Below are positions 43,861-52,851 of a stretch of DNA of 64,000 bases, in pieces; the stretch's first letter is position 1, and each line of letters opens with the position of its first letter. The translations under genes were made by a program, and so were the position numbers. The notes under the pieces are model-generated. The model saw only the letters and a list, made by a program, of their open reading frames with translations, was not told the DNA's origin and did not search any database. The DNA is taken from positions 2,418,001-2,482,000 of the forward strand of contig CAWCVJ010000001.1 of NCBI GenBank assembly GCA_963799065.1, given 5' to 3'. This stretch comes from JAJPHW01 sp963799065. GTDB lineage: Bacteria; Acidobacteriota; Terriglobia; Terriglobales; Acidobacteriaceae.

Positions 43861-45663
43861 ATGAATGACCTAACCAAGGAAACCACTCAGCAGAGCAACA
43901 ATCGCCACTCGGATTGGCCCTCGTGCGGTGCAGGCTGGGGACGCATCTTCACCGCGGTGCTCCTGGCCTGCTCCGTTCTTCCCTCGGCGGCTGGCTCTGA
44001 GATGGCCGCAGTCGGCACCAACGGACGGTCCGTTAGTAAGCTTTCGGCTGATCTGCGGCGCGTCCCCTCCAACCGCCGCATCGCGGTTATCGTGCAATTC
44101 AGGCAACGGCCCGAGGACAAAGATCTCGTGGGCATGAAGAGCCGGGGCGCCGAAATGCATACGAGAGTGCACTCCATTCCTGCCGTTGTCATGCATATTC
44201 CCGCGAGCATGCTGGCGGAGTTGGAAAAGAATCCCAGAGTCGCTTATGTCACTCCCGACCGCGCTGTGTCGATGACCTCGACGGCGAGCAGGAACGAGGA
44301 ATTCGCGACCGCGGTTGAAGCGGATCTCGCCGCTGCGCAGTATGGGTTGGACGGAACGGGCGTCGGCGTCGCGGTTATCGATAGCGGCATTGCGGCCCAT
44401 CCCGACCTGAACGACGCCAACGGAAATAGCCGCGTAGTGTACAGCCAGAGCTTTGTGGCTGGCGATTCGACGACCGGCGATAAGTACGGCCACGGAACCC
44501 ACGTTTCCGGTCTGATTGGCGGCACGGGCGCGAGTTCGGGCGCTGGGAACGGCTATTCCGGCACCTATGCCGGAATGGCTCCGAACGTCAATCTGATCAA
44601 CCTGCGCGTGTTAGATCAGAACGGTTCGGCCACGGATAGCGAAGTGATCGCCGCCATTGACCAGGCGATCACGTTGCAGAGCAAGTACAACATTCGAGTA
44701 CTGAACCTTTCGCTGGGACGCCCGGTATTCGAAAGCTACACTCTCGACCCCGTTTGCCAGGCAGTAGAAGCGGCATGGAGAGCGGGCATTGTGGTCGTGG
44801 TCGCCGCAGGAAACGACGGCCGCGACAAGTCGCTTGGCACCAATGGATTTGCCACGATTGGAGCTCCAGCCAATGATCCTGCCGTGATTACTGTAGGGTC
44901 CATGCGCACGATGTTGACTTCCACACGCGTGGACGACGCCATCGCAAGTTACAGCTCGAAGGGGCCTACTTTACTCGATCACATTGTGAAGCCGGACCTG
45001 GTTGCGCCGGGAAATCGTCTGGTTTCTCTCCGCGCCTCGGGCAGCACACTCGACACCGAATATCCGCAATTCGAAGTGAATCCGACCTCGGGCCGCGGTT
45101 TGTACTACCAGATGAGCGGGACGAGCATGGCGACGCCCGTCGTCAGCGGCACGGTCGCATTGATGTTGCAACAAAATCCGACGTTGACTCCCGACCAGGT
45201 GAAAGCCCGCCTGATGAAGACCGCATGGAAGGGCGCTCCAACTTATACGACCGCGCTGGATAACTTTGGCAACTCTTACAACAATGAGTACGACATCTTC
45301 ACGTACGGCGCGGGCTATCTTGATGTCGAGACTGCGCTCAGCAACACCGATGTCGCTACAGGGGTCGCGCTTTCTCCCACGGCCTCGATCAATGCCCTGA
45401 CCGGTACCGTCACTATCGGAAACACTCCGCTGTCCGTTGTGTGGGGAGGTAAGAGCGTAGTTTGGGGAGCGAACTCTGTGCTCTGGGGCAACTCCGTGGT
45501 TTGGGGCGGCAACGCGTTGCAGGCTAATTCCGTGGTTTGGGGCGCCACCAGCGTGGTTTGGGGCGCCACCAATGTCAGCGCCACCAGCGTCGTTTGGGGC
45601 GGAGCGGCGGTCGGCCAGTCGCCAGTCGCAGCCTTCAGCGAGAGCGACGGCGGCGATCAATAA
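43861..45663 (+). CDS. Secreted subtilase (S8) with Trp-Gly repeat tail, no. 2
   Basis: 600 residues: a long N-region then a hydrophobic signal (IFTAVLLACSVLPSAAG), an I9 propeptide (about 72-135), and a catalytic domain with Asp174 (VAVIDSGIAAHPDL), His211 (YGHGTHVSG), oxyanion Asn318 (VAAGNDGR) and Ser422 (SGTSMATPVVSG). The tail (about 515-600) repeats SVVWGxxSVLWGN-type units at least eight times. It resembles subtilase 1 closely in the catalytic domain (RPVFESY, VCQAVEAA), so they are paralogues. The ATG at 43861 opens the export signal; a frame extending upstream is not supported. The membrane-sensor homologue follows 30 bp downstream, probably in the same transcript. Confidence 0.9.
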   Translation: MNDLTKETTQQSNNRHSDWPSCGAGWGRIFTAVLLACSVLPSAAGSEMAAVGTNGRSVSKLSADLRRVPSNRRIAVIVQFRQRPEDKDLVGMKSRGAEMHTRVHSIPAVVMHIPASMLAELEKNPRVAYVTPDRAVSMTSTASRNEEFATAVEADLAAAQYGLDGTGVGVAVIDSGIAAHPDLNDANGNSRVVYSQSFVAGDSTTGDKYGHGTHVSGLIGGTGASSGAGNGYSGTYAGMAPNVNLINLRVLDQNGSATDSEVIAAIDQAITLQSKYNIRVLNLSLGRPVFESYTLDPVCQAVEAAWRAGIVVVVAAGNDGRDKSLGTNGFATIGAPANDPAVITVGSMRTMLTSTRVDDAIASYSSKGPTLLDHIVKPDLVAPGNRLVSLRASGSTLDTEYPQFEVNPTSGRGLYYQMSGTSMATPVVSGTVALMLQQNPTLTPDQVKARLMKTAWKGAPTYTTALDNFGNSYNNEYDIFTYGAGYLDVETALSNTDVATGVALSPTASINALTGTVTIGNTPLSVVWGGKSVVWGANSVLWGNSVVWGGNALQANSVVWGATSVVWGATNVSATSVVWGGAAVGQSPVAAFSESDGGDQ

Positions 45664-45693
45664 GGATACGGACCTAACCATACGGAGACTTCC

Positions 45694-46419
45694 ATGACTC
45701 AATTACCTATGAAAGCCAAAGTCATGATCGGAATGGCGGCCGTCGCGAGTCTGTTCGCACTGTCCTACGGTGTGCAACAATGGCAAACGCAGGGCTGGCC
45801 ACAAGTGGCGATGTTGGCGGTAGCGGGGGCGCTGAGTTCGCGGTTCAAGGTTAAAATCCCTGGGACCACGAGCTCCATGTCCTGCAATCTCCCGATCGTC
45901 CTATTGGCGATTACTCAAATGGGATTGCTCGGCAGCTTGCTGGTCGCGGTTGTAGCTGCGATCGCCCAGTCTTACACTTCCGGCAACCACAAAACCAAAC
46001 CGATCCAATTCATTTTCAACTCATGTACCCTGCTCAATGCAACCGGGGTGGCGTACCTCGCTTACCATAGCCGTTGGTCAGCGACGCAGAACACAGTTCA
46101 CGTGCTGTCCGTCGTAGTTGCTGCGGCAGCGTACTTCCTGGCGAATACCGCCCCTGTCGCCGGCATCATTGGATTGACAGAAGGTGCCAATCCTTTGGCG
46201 GTCTGGCATCAAGTGTTCTTATGGTCCTTCCCTAACTACGTTATTGGAGCTGGATTAGCCGCGATCGCGTCGGCCTTCGCGAACGTCACCGGCTTGCTCG
46301 CGTTGGCGGGGATCGTGTCGGTCCTGTACGGGGTCCACAGTTCCTATAAAGTCTACGTGCGGCGCGCAACCGAGACTGAGCCAAAACCAAAAGCGATGGC
46401 CGCCGCCAATGGGGCGTGA
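45694..46419 (+). CDS. Stand-alone seven-helix membrane sensor-like protein
   Basis: 241 residues with about seven membrane helices and no output domain. It aligns along its whole length with the membrane part of the HD-GYP/GGDEF enzyme at 36866: FKVKIPGTTSSMSCNLPIVL against MKVRLPGIEGTMSVHFLMVL, VFLWSFPNYVIGAGLAAIAS against TYFWSFPYYLAGAAVVAMVS, and SSYKVYVRRA against RSYHLYLGRL. The hydrophilic C-terminus is only about 20 residues. GGAG lies 6 nt before the ATG, and the gene follows subtilase 2 by 30 bp. It might compete with, or pair with, the enzyme's sensor domain; that role is inference. Confidence 0.8.
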   Translation: MTQLPMKAKVMIGMAAVASLFALSYGVQQWQTQGWPQVAMLAVAGALSSRFKVKIPGTTSSMSCNLPIVLLAITQMGLLGSLLVAVVAAIAQSYTSGNHKTKPIQFIFNSCTLLNATGVAYLAYHSRWSATQNTVHVLSVVVAAAAYFLANTAPVAGIIGLTEGANPLAVWHQVFLWSFPNYVIGAGLAAIASAFANVTGLLALAGIVSVLYGVHSSYKVYVRRATETEPKPKAMAAANGA

Positions 46420-46430
46420 TCGGAACCCGA

Positions 46431-47429
46431 TTATAATCCGGTCATCCGTTGTATGTGTTCGGGATAGCGATCACCCTCCACGGTGATTTTTGCGGACTCG
46501 GTGTCGATTTCTTTTAGGTCGTCCGGCGAAAGTTCGACGGCGGCTGAGCCGATGTTCTCGTCAAGCCGAGAAAGCCTGGTAGTTCCTGGGATTGGCGCAA
46601 TCCACGGCTTTTGCGCCAGCAGCCAGGCCAACGCGATCTGCGCGGGCGTCGCTTTTTTCTGCTTGGCAATCCTTTCCAGCAGATCAACGACTGCCTGATT
46701 CGCCTTCAAAGCTTCCGGCGTAAAGCGAGGGAGCTTGCTACGGAAATCATTGCCGCCGAACTTCGCACTCTCATCTATTTTTCCGGTGAGGAATCCTTTT
46801 CCCAGCGGGCTGTAGGGAACGAAACCGATTCCAAGTTCCTCGAGCATCGGTATCACTTCCGCTTCAGGCTTTCTCCACCACAGCGAATATTCACTTTGCA
46901 GCGCGGTCACTGGTTGGACGGCGTGGGCGCGCCGAATCGTTTTCACCCCAGCTTCGGACATTCCGAAGTGCTTCACCTTGCCTTGATGAATCAGATCCTT
47001 CACCGCGCCGGCCACGTCTTCGATGGGAACGTTCGGGTCAACCCGATGCTGGTAAAGCAGGTCGATGACATCAACTTTCAAGCGCTTGAGCGACCCTTCG
47101 ACGGCCTGCTTGATGTGCACGGGTTGGCTGTTTACGGGCGCCGCTCCGGGTTTATTGTCGCCGCCACTGAAATCGAAGCCGAACTTGGTGGCAATCACGA
47201 CTTTGTCGCGGATAGGAGCCAGCGCTTCGCCGACAAGTTCCTCGTTGGTGAACGGGCCATAAACCTCAGCCGTGTCGAAGAACGTGATGCCGCGATCGAC
47301 GGCTGTGCGGATAAGAGAGATCATCTCCTGCTTATCTTTGGGCTCGCCATAAGAGAAGCTCATGCCCATACAGCCAAGGCCAAGAGCGGAGACTTCCAGA
47401 TTGCTGTTTCCAAGTTTGCGTTTTTGCAT
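46431..47429 (-). CDS. Aldo/keto reductase
   Basis: 332 residues with a full AKR TIM barrel: GLGCMGMSFSYG, catalytic Asp and Tyr in FFDTAEVYG, Lys in VIATKFGF, His in LLYQHRVDP, then GKVKHFGMSE, LQSEYSLWWR, YSPLGKGFLTGK and the NADPH-binding IPGTTRLSRLDEN. It resembles the YhdN/AKR13-type NADPH-dependent reductases that act on aldehydes and ketones. It probably shares a transcript with nothing upstream beyond the cupin gene, which lies 18 bp away on the same strand and is upstream of it. Confidence 0.93.
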   Translation of the reverse strand: MQKRKLGNSNLEVSALGLGCMGMSFSYGEPKDKQEMISLIRTAVDRGITFFDTAEVYGPFTNEELVGEALAPIRDKVVIATKFGFDFSGGDNKPGAAPVNSQPVHIKQAVEGSLKRLKVDVIDLLYQHRVDPNVPIEDVAGAVKDLIHQGKVKHFGMSEAGVKTIRRAHAVQPVTALQSEYSLWWRKPEAEVIPMLEELGIGFVPYSPLGKGFLTGKIDESAKFGGNDFRSKLPRFTPEALKANQAVVDLLERIAKQKKATPAQIALAWLLAQKPWIAPIPGTTRLSRLDENIGSAAVELSPDDLKEIDTESAKITVEGDRYPEHIQRMTGL

Positions 47430-47447
47430 TGTTTCTCCTGATTTTGA

Positions 47448-47858
47448 TCAAATCGTCTGTACTGGGCCGCCATATTGTTCGTCGCTGACGTGTTCCATCC
47501 ACTCGACGACCTTGCCGTCTTTTTTCTCCTGGATGGCGATGTGCGTCATCGCCGTAGTGGGAGCGGCGCCATGCCAATGTTTTTCCCCCGGCGCGAACCA
47601 AACCACGTCGCCGGGACGAATCTCCTCGATCGGCCCGCCCCACCGCTGCGCGCGGCCGCATCCAGCTGTGACCACAAGAGACTGTCCAAGGGGATGCGTA
47701 TGCCAAGCCGTCCGCGCCCCCGGCTCGAACGTTACGCTCGCGCCTTGCACCAGGGCCGGATCGGGCGCTTGGAATAGTGGATCGATTCTCACCGTTCCGG
47801 TAAACCAATCCGCCGGGCCTTTACCCGAAGGCTGTGTGCCTGCTCGTTTGATGTCCAT
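47448..47858 (-). CDS. Cupin-domain protein
   Basis: 136 residues forming one cupin barrel: motif 1 in GARTAWHTHPLGQSLVVTAG and motif 2 in IRPGDVVWFAPGEKHWHGAAP, with the metal-binding histidines present. This is the small cupin type often found beside carboxymuconolactone decarboxylases and aldo/keto reductases, where it is thought to bind or modify quinone-like compounds. It lies immediately upstream of the aldo/keto reductase gene on the same strand, so the two likely form an operon. Confidence 0.88.
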   Translation of the reverse strand: MDIKRAGTQPSGKGPADWFTGTVRIDPLFQAPDPALVQGASVTFEPGARTAWHTHPLGQSLVVTAGCGRAQRWGGPIEEIRPGDVVWFAPGEKHWHGAAPTTAMTHIAIQEKKDGKVVEWMEHVSDEQYGGPVQTI

Positions 47859-47891
47859 GTTTTCCTCAGTTACAAACCTAGGAACAGCAGC

Positions 47892-48377
47892 TTAAACCAT
47901 CGCGGTCCGCATCTGGATCGTCTTCGCGATGGTGGCCAGCCGCTGGTACGACTCCAATCGGTCTGCATGTTCGAACGTATCGGTCACGACAATGACCTCG
48001 TCGGCCCCGGTTTTGTCGATTAACTGTTGGAGACCGGCCGCCACCGTTTTGTCCGACCCTACGATTGCCGCGCTTAGCTTGCTCTCGACTGCCGCTCTTT
48101 CATGCCCCTGCCAGAGCGGTTCCATGGAGTCGACTGGAGGCAACAACTCTACCGGCTGATTTCGGATCAGACGCAGAACGCGTTGCTGTGATGTGGTGAA
48201 TAAACGGCGCGCTGCGGCGTCCGTCTCTGCACCGGGAAAGCGATGCGAAGACGCCGAACGCAATCTATTCGGCTCGCGGAAATCGGAGGCGCGCACATCG
48301 AAGGAATAGTGTTGGTTGTGCTCCACTAAGTTTGTAGCTGGAACCCCTCCGCAGTAATGATAATCTTCTTGCATCAT
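47892..48377 (-). pseudogene. C-terminal fragment of a luciferase-like (LLM) flavin monooxygenase
   Basis: Residues from about 50 onward match the end of LLM-class oxidoreductases: ETDAAARRLFTTSQQRVLRL, LPPVDSMEPLWQGHERAAVE, AIVGSDKTVAAGLQQLIDKT and GADEVIVVTDTFEHADRLES. The first two thirds (flavin- and substrate-binding part, about 220 residues) are absent, and the leading 50 residues do not look like the family. The ORF start abuts the divergent GH1 gene, so the 5' part has been lost, probably with insertion or deletion at that junction. Confidence 0.75.
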
Positions 48378-49830
48378 GAGAGCCCTTACTCGCCGCCAAT
48401 TTGGTCAGGCGTTTGCCGGCACTGCTGCTGCCGCGTTCGCCACTAGTTCCCTATCGTTTCCCCGGTTCGCTCTCGCCCAACTGGCGAAACCGAGCCTGCT
48501 GCAATTTCCTCCGGGGTTTATATGGGGATGCGCGACTGCGTCCTACCAGATTGAAGGGGCGGTTGCGGAAGACGGGCGCAAGCCGTCCATCTGGGACACG
48601 TTTTCGCACACGCCGGGCAAGACTTTTCAAGGCGACACCGGCGACGTAGCCGACGACTCCTATCATCGTTATAAAGAAGACGTCCAACTGCTCAGGAACC
48701 TGGGCGTAAAGGCTTACCGCTTCTCGATCGCATGGTCGCGTGTTTTTCCGGATGGGAGAGGCCAGCCCAATCCCAAGGGTCTCGACTACTACAACCGGGT
48801 GATCGACGAGTTGCTCAAGAGCGGCATTACTCCTTACGTCACCCTTTTTCACTGGGACTTGCCGCAAGCTCTGCCTGGTGGCTGGCAGAACCGCGACACG
48901 TCGAAGGCCTACGCTGATTATGCGGGATATGTTGCCAAACATCTTTCAGATCGCGTAAGCCATTTTTTCACGATTAACGAATTCGAGTGCTGGACCGATC
49001 TCGGCTACAAGACTGGACAGTTTGCCCCCGGTTTGAAATTGCCGGACGCGGAGGTGAATCAGATTCGACACAATGGTGTTCTCGCGCATGGGCTGGGAGT
49101 GCGAGCGATTCGCGCCAACGCCAAAGCGGGGACGTCGGTTGGTCTGGCGGAGGATTCTATAGTTTTTGTGCCGGTGATCGAGAACCGTGAACACATCCAG
49201 GCGGCGCAGACAGCGACGCGAGAGGAAAACGCCAAATTCCTTACCGCGGTGCTCGAGGGGAAATACACCGACAGCTATCTCGCACGTGAAGGCGCGAACG
49301 CCCCCAAGGTGCAGGCCGGGGATATGGAGATCATCGGCAGCCCGCTCGATTTTGTCGGCCTGAATGCCTATCGGCCGGTGTATGCGCGCGCCGATTCCTC
49401 CGCATCCGGTTACGCCATCGTCAAGAAACCGTCTTCTTTCCCGCACATGGCTTCCGACTGGCTATTTGTCGGTCCGGAAACGATGTACTGGGGAGTTCGC
49501 AACATTACCGAGATCTGGCATCCCAAGGCGCTTTACATCACAGAGAACGGCGCCTCATCCGACGACGTGATGACTTCGGACGGCCGCATCGAAGACGTCG
49601 ATCGCGTGATGTATCTGCGCAATCACCTGACAAATCTTCATCGCGCAGCCTCGGAGGGTTATCCGATCAAGGGATATTTCCTATGGAGTCTGCTCGATAA
49701 CTTCGAATGGGCCGACGGCTATAGCAAGCGCTTCGGACTGCACTACGTAGACTACAAAACCCAGGTTCGTACCCCCAAACTCAGTGCGGAATGGTACAAG
49801 AACGTAATCGCGAACAATGCCGTAGAGTGA
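48376..49830 (+). CDS. Tat-exported GH1 beta-glucosidase
   Basis: 484 residues. A twin-arginine signal (LTRRQFGQAFAG, cleavage near FALAQ) precedes a complete GH1 barrel: FIWGCATASYQIEGA, SIWDTFSHTPGK, RFSIAWSRVFP, VTLFHWDLPQAL, acid/base Glu202 in TINEFECW (the usual NEP has Pro replaced by Phe), nucleophile Glu390 in YITENGASSDD, and WSLLDNFEWADGYSKRFGL at the C-terminus. It hydrolyses terminal beta-glucosides in the periplasm. Single gene, with its start touching the LLM remnant on the opposite strand. Confidence 0.93.
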   Translation: MRALTRRQFGQAFAGTAAAAFATSSLSFPRFALAQLAKPSLLQFPPGFIWGCATASYQIEGAVAEDGRKPSIWDTFSHTPGKTFQGDTGDVADDSYHRYKEDVQLLRNLGVKAYRFSIAWSRVFPDGRGQPNPKGLDYYNRVIDELLKSGITPYVTLFHWDLPQALPGGWQNRDTSKAYADYAGYVAKHLSDRVSHFFTINEFECWTDLGYKTGQFAPGLKLPDAEVNQIRHNGVLAHGLGVRAIRANAKAGTSVGLAEDSIVFVPVIENREHIQAAQTATREENAKFLTAVLEGKYTDSYLAREGANAPKVQAGDMEIIGSPLDFVGLNAYRPVYARADSSASGYAIVKKPSSFPHMASDWLFVGPETMYWGVRNITEIWHPKALYITENGASSDDVMTSDGRIEDVDRVMYLRNHLTNLHRAASEGYPIKGYFLWSLLDNFEWADGYSKRFGLHYVDYKTQVRTPKLSAEWYKNVIANNAVE

Positions 49831-49889
49831 AGCTAAAACCGTTGAACTCCTCCCGTGGAGATCGGCGTCACCGATAGGATTTGAGGTAT

Positions 49890-49922
49890 AAAAAACCCTC
49901 TCCCCGGACTTCGGGGAGAGGG
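49890..49922 (-). terminator. Rho-independent terminator of the phosphoesterase gene
   Basis: CCCTCTCCCCG/CGGGGAGAGGG forms a perfect 11-bp stem around a 5-nt loop, followed on the minus strand by six T. It lies 23 bp after the stop of the phosphoesterase gene and also faces the end of the GH1 gene. Confidence 0.88.
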
Positions 49923-49944
49923 CCATTGCATCCTGAAACGTGTC

Positions 49945-52851
49945 TTAGTCGTCCAGGTCAGGCGTAGTGGGTGCAGGCTTGTTGAACTCGCTCGGAGGGC
50001 GAACTGTCTTCTCACCAGGATAGGGACGCGTGAAGCCAGTGGACATGTACCAGTTCAGATGGTTCACGGTGTCTGGGTCTTCGGCGTCGGGCTTGTTCAG
50101 TTTGCCGGCGAAGACTTGTGCCTTCTTACGGCTCCAGGCTGCGCGTAGCGCCTTGACCTTGGGGCTGTCGTTGGAGTGGTCGTCGTTCCCTCCAACACCC
50201 TGATTCAGAGGAATCTGGTTCGGCACGTGCGTCCAGGGGTCGAAATTCGCCTGCGGCGGGTTGTTGGTGAAGTCCGTCCTCATCGCCGACGCGACGAGGT
50301 CGAACTGATTCATGGGCGGCAGACCGAGGATTTGTTCGATCGTTCGCGTCATGTTGACTTGCGTGTAGTAAGTGTTGTCGGTGGGTCCGTACTGCACGGC
50401 GTACGGGCTGACGATGTAGCCGGGGCTGCGGTGACCATCGACGTGGTCGACGCCGTTCTGCGCGTCGTCTTCCTCGATGAAGATCGCCGACGTCGGCCAT
50501 ACGTTGCTGTGGCTGATGTAGTCGATAATGCGGCCAACGGCCAGATCGTTATCGGCTTCCTCGGCCTGAACGGTCGGTGGGCCACCGGTGTGGTCATCCA
50601 TGACCCAGAGAATGCTCAACGCGGGCACCGTGCCAGCCTTGACGTCATTGTTGAAATCCTGCTGCCACAGGTCGACGCGGAATTGATCAGGAATTCCTAA
50701 ATCGAACTGCGGGAAGTTCTTGATCAGGTGGTTATACACGGCCGGGATAGAAGCCTGGGCCTGTACTGTGTTTTGGAAGTAGAGCGTCGTCTCGCCCTGG
50801 GTTCCCGGCGGTCCGCAATTAGGTCCGCCCTCAAAGCATTGCGAGTCGGCGTAGAAGGCGCTCCAACTCGGCTCCTGAGCCGATCCGTTCGGCTGGAGGA
50901 AAGTATCATTCTCGACGTATTCGCCGTAGAGCTTAACCGGCAAGCCAGCGGCCGCCGCTTCGGAGAATACGAAGCCCTTGTTCTGATAAGCGAGTGCATC
51001 GCCGGCGTTCCCGCCGGGATAGCTGCGGACCCAGTCCGGCGACTGAATGTCGTCGGCGTAGGGCGCAAGGCCCTCGGTGATCCACTGGTGACCGTCCGCC
51101 GATTGGCGGCTGGGGTCATAGAAGTTGTCCAGTAGCGGGAAGCGCGTTACCAGGTTGTGTACGTTCGGCGTGACCGGCGTTCCGCCGGCTGCGGAGCCGT
51201 CGCCGAACACTGCCAACGAAGCGTCGCCATTACCGGCGGCCACGTCGCCCAGCACCTGATCATAGGTGCGATTTTCGCGGATGATCAGGAATACGTGCTT
51301 GATGACTGAAGGATCGCCGATCCTGGCCGGGATTGCGACCGGCTTGGTCTTCGGATTGCCACCGCTGGCGGACCTAATATTTTCAATCAGATCCCAGTGG
51401 TTGCCATCGTAAACTTCCTTCGTCATTGCCGCCAAGGTCTGGCTATTCGGCACAGGGACGATGCTGACCGTGCCATTGTCCTGGTGCGTGTTGTAATCGC
51501 AGACGTTGTAATCGCACTCGAACGAGTTACGCGTGCCAATGCCCTTGTCATTAGCGACGATGAGCGCGTTTTGAGCTGGATCGAGTACGACCGAACTCGG
51601 CGCATAGGCTACCGGGATCAATCCCAGAACGGGCTCGTTCGCGTAGCTTTTAAGGTTAACCACCGCAATCGAATTGGCATTGTAGAGTGCGACATAAGCA
51701 ACGCCTGCCTTAGAATCGACGGCAATCGAGTCCGGTGCCGCGCCATAGGCCGGTTGACCAGTGCCGGGTACGCCGATGGGTAGCCCGAGGCTGATCGTCC
51801 GCACGACCACGTTAGTCGCCGTGTCGATCACCGAGACCGTATCGCTATAGGTATTGGCGACCAACAGGTATTTCCCGTAGAACGCCATTCCCGTCGGATG
51901 CAGACCGGTCGAAATGGTAGCGGTGACGGTCATGGAGGGCAGATCGACCACAGAAACAGTACCGGTGATGGCGGCGCCAACCACGGGGTCGGCGACGATT
52001 TCGGTGCCAGCGGACCATATCTGAAAGTCCGCCTCTGTTGCAGCTCGGCCACCCTCGTTGCTGATATAGGCGGTGTTGCCGCCATTGCCGATCACGATGC
52101 TGTGCGGTGCATTGCCCACGCGGATCTGCGCACCTTCCTGGTTCGTGTTCAGGTTGATCTGGGCGAGTGTGTCGTTCTGATTGAGCAGAGCGTAGGCGCT
52201 GCTACCATCCTGTGAGATCGCCACGCCGCCGGGATACGAAGTACTCGGGCTATAGAAAGTACCGCAGGGTACGCCATAAGATCCCGGAGGGCTGTTGGGA
52301 AAGCAAGTGATGAACGAATTGTTGGGCGGAACGCTGATCTGAGCGTCGTCTTCCAGCAAGCCCTGCGCGTTGACATTGGCGATGGTGACATTGCTGCTGT
52401 CCTGGCTGAAAACCAAGTGCTTGCCATCCGCCGAGTAGGCGATGCCGCTGTAGCTGCCACTCGAATCCAGTCCGAACGGGATGTAGTTTTCAAGGACGAC
52501 GCCAGTCTTCGTATCGAATATTTCGACGGCTCCATTACCGTCGCTGGTTGACGTCCCCAAAGTGAGAACGGCGGCAGTGTGAGTGCTGAGATTCGGATTC
52601 AGTGCGATCGCCTTCGCGCGGACTCGAATGCCGAGGTTAACCTGAGTCCCAGCTGGGTTGATGATCTGGCCATTGCTGACGACCCAGGAGCCATTCGGCT
52701 GGGGGCCTGTGAAGTAAGTTGGGTAGTACTGATTGTCTTGGCCGGCGGCGATCCCGGGAATGCTCAGTCCCATCGCCAGCACGCCAGCGAGCGGACGCAG
52801 ATTCTTCCGAGTCATCTTTCGCGATCGATTTCGAACTTTATTTCGAGACAT
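49945..52851 (-). CDS. Secreted beta-propeller phosphoesterase (acid phosphatase/PLC-like)
   Basis: 968 residues with a signal peptide (PLAGVLAMGLSIPGIAAGQ). Residues about 60-470 are a YVTN-type propeller (IAYSADGKHLVFSQDSSNV, PHSIVIGNGGNTAYISNEGG, YGAAPDSIAVDSKAGVAYVA). Residues about 510-900 are a phosphoesterase domain of the phospholipase C/acid phosphatase superfamily: HVFLIIRENRTYDQVLGD, NLVTRFPLLDNFYDPSRQSA, DGHQWITEG and FIEEDDAQNGVDHVDGHRSP. Metal and substrate residues look complete. It likely releases phosphate from esters outside the cytoplasm. The C-terminus is Pro/Lys-rich. Start ATG 52851 with AAGGAG upstream; an ATG 12 codons in is possible. Confidence 0.88.
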   Translation of the reverse strand: MSRNKVRNRSRKMTRKNLRPLAGVLAMGLSIPGIAAGQDNQYYPTYFTGPQPNGSWVVSNGQIINPAGTQVNLGIRVRAKAIALNPNLSTHTAAVLTLGTSTSDGNGAVEIFDTKTGVVLENYIPFGLDSSGSYSGIAYSADGKHLVFSQDSSNVTIANVNAQGLLEDDAQISVPPNNSFITCFPNSPPGSYGVPCGTFYSPSTSYPGGVAISQDGSSAYALLNQNDTLAQINLNTNQEGAQIRVGNAPHSIVIGNGGNTAYISNEGGRAATEADFQIWSAGTEIVADPVVGAAITGTVSVVDLPSMTVTATISTGLHPTGMAFYGKYLLVANTYSDTVSVIDTATNVVVRTISLGLPIGVPGTGQPAYGAAPDSIAVDSKAGVAYVALYNANSIAVVNLKSYANEPVLGLIPVAYAPSSVVLDPAQNALIVANDKGIGTRNSFECDYNVCDYNTHQDNGTVSIVPVPNSQTLAAMTKEVYDGNHWDLIENIRSASGGNPKTKPVAIPARIGDPSVIKHVFLIIRENRTYDQVLGDVAAGNGDASLAVFGDGSAAGGTPVTPNVHNLVTRFPLLDNFYDPSRQSADGHQWITEGLAPYADDIQSPDWVRSYPGGNAGDALAYQNKGFVFSEAAAAGLPVKLYGEYVENDTFLQPNGSAQEPSWSAFYADSQCFEGGPNCGPPGTQGETTLYFQNTVQAQASIPAVYNHLIKNFPQFDLGIPDQFRVDLWQQDFNNDVKAGTVPALSILWVMDDHTGGPPTVQAEEADNDLAVGRIIDYISHSNVWPTSAIFIEEDDAQNGVDHVDGHRSPGYIVSPYAVQYGPTDNTYYTQVNMTRTIEQILGLPPMNQFDLVASAMRTDFTNNPPQANFDPWTHVPNQIPLNQGVGGNDDHSNDSPKVKALRAAWSRKKAQVFAGKLNKPDAEDPDTVNHLNWYMSTGFTRPYPGEKTVRPPSEFNKPAPTTPDLDD

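Noticed and set aside
45430..45600. Direct repeats that might suggest a CRISPR array or minisatellite
   Set aside because: They are in frame within the subtilase and encode the Trp-Gly tail; no spacers of constant length. No CRISPR array was seen in the window.
46611..47441. 276-codon ORF opposite the aldo/keto reductase
   Set aside because: Shadow frame; the aldo/keto reductase has all catalytic motifs.
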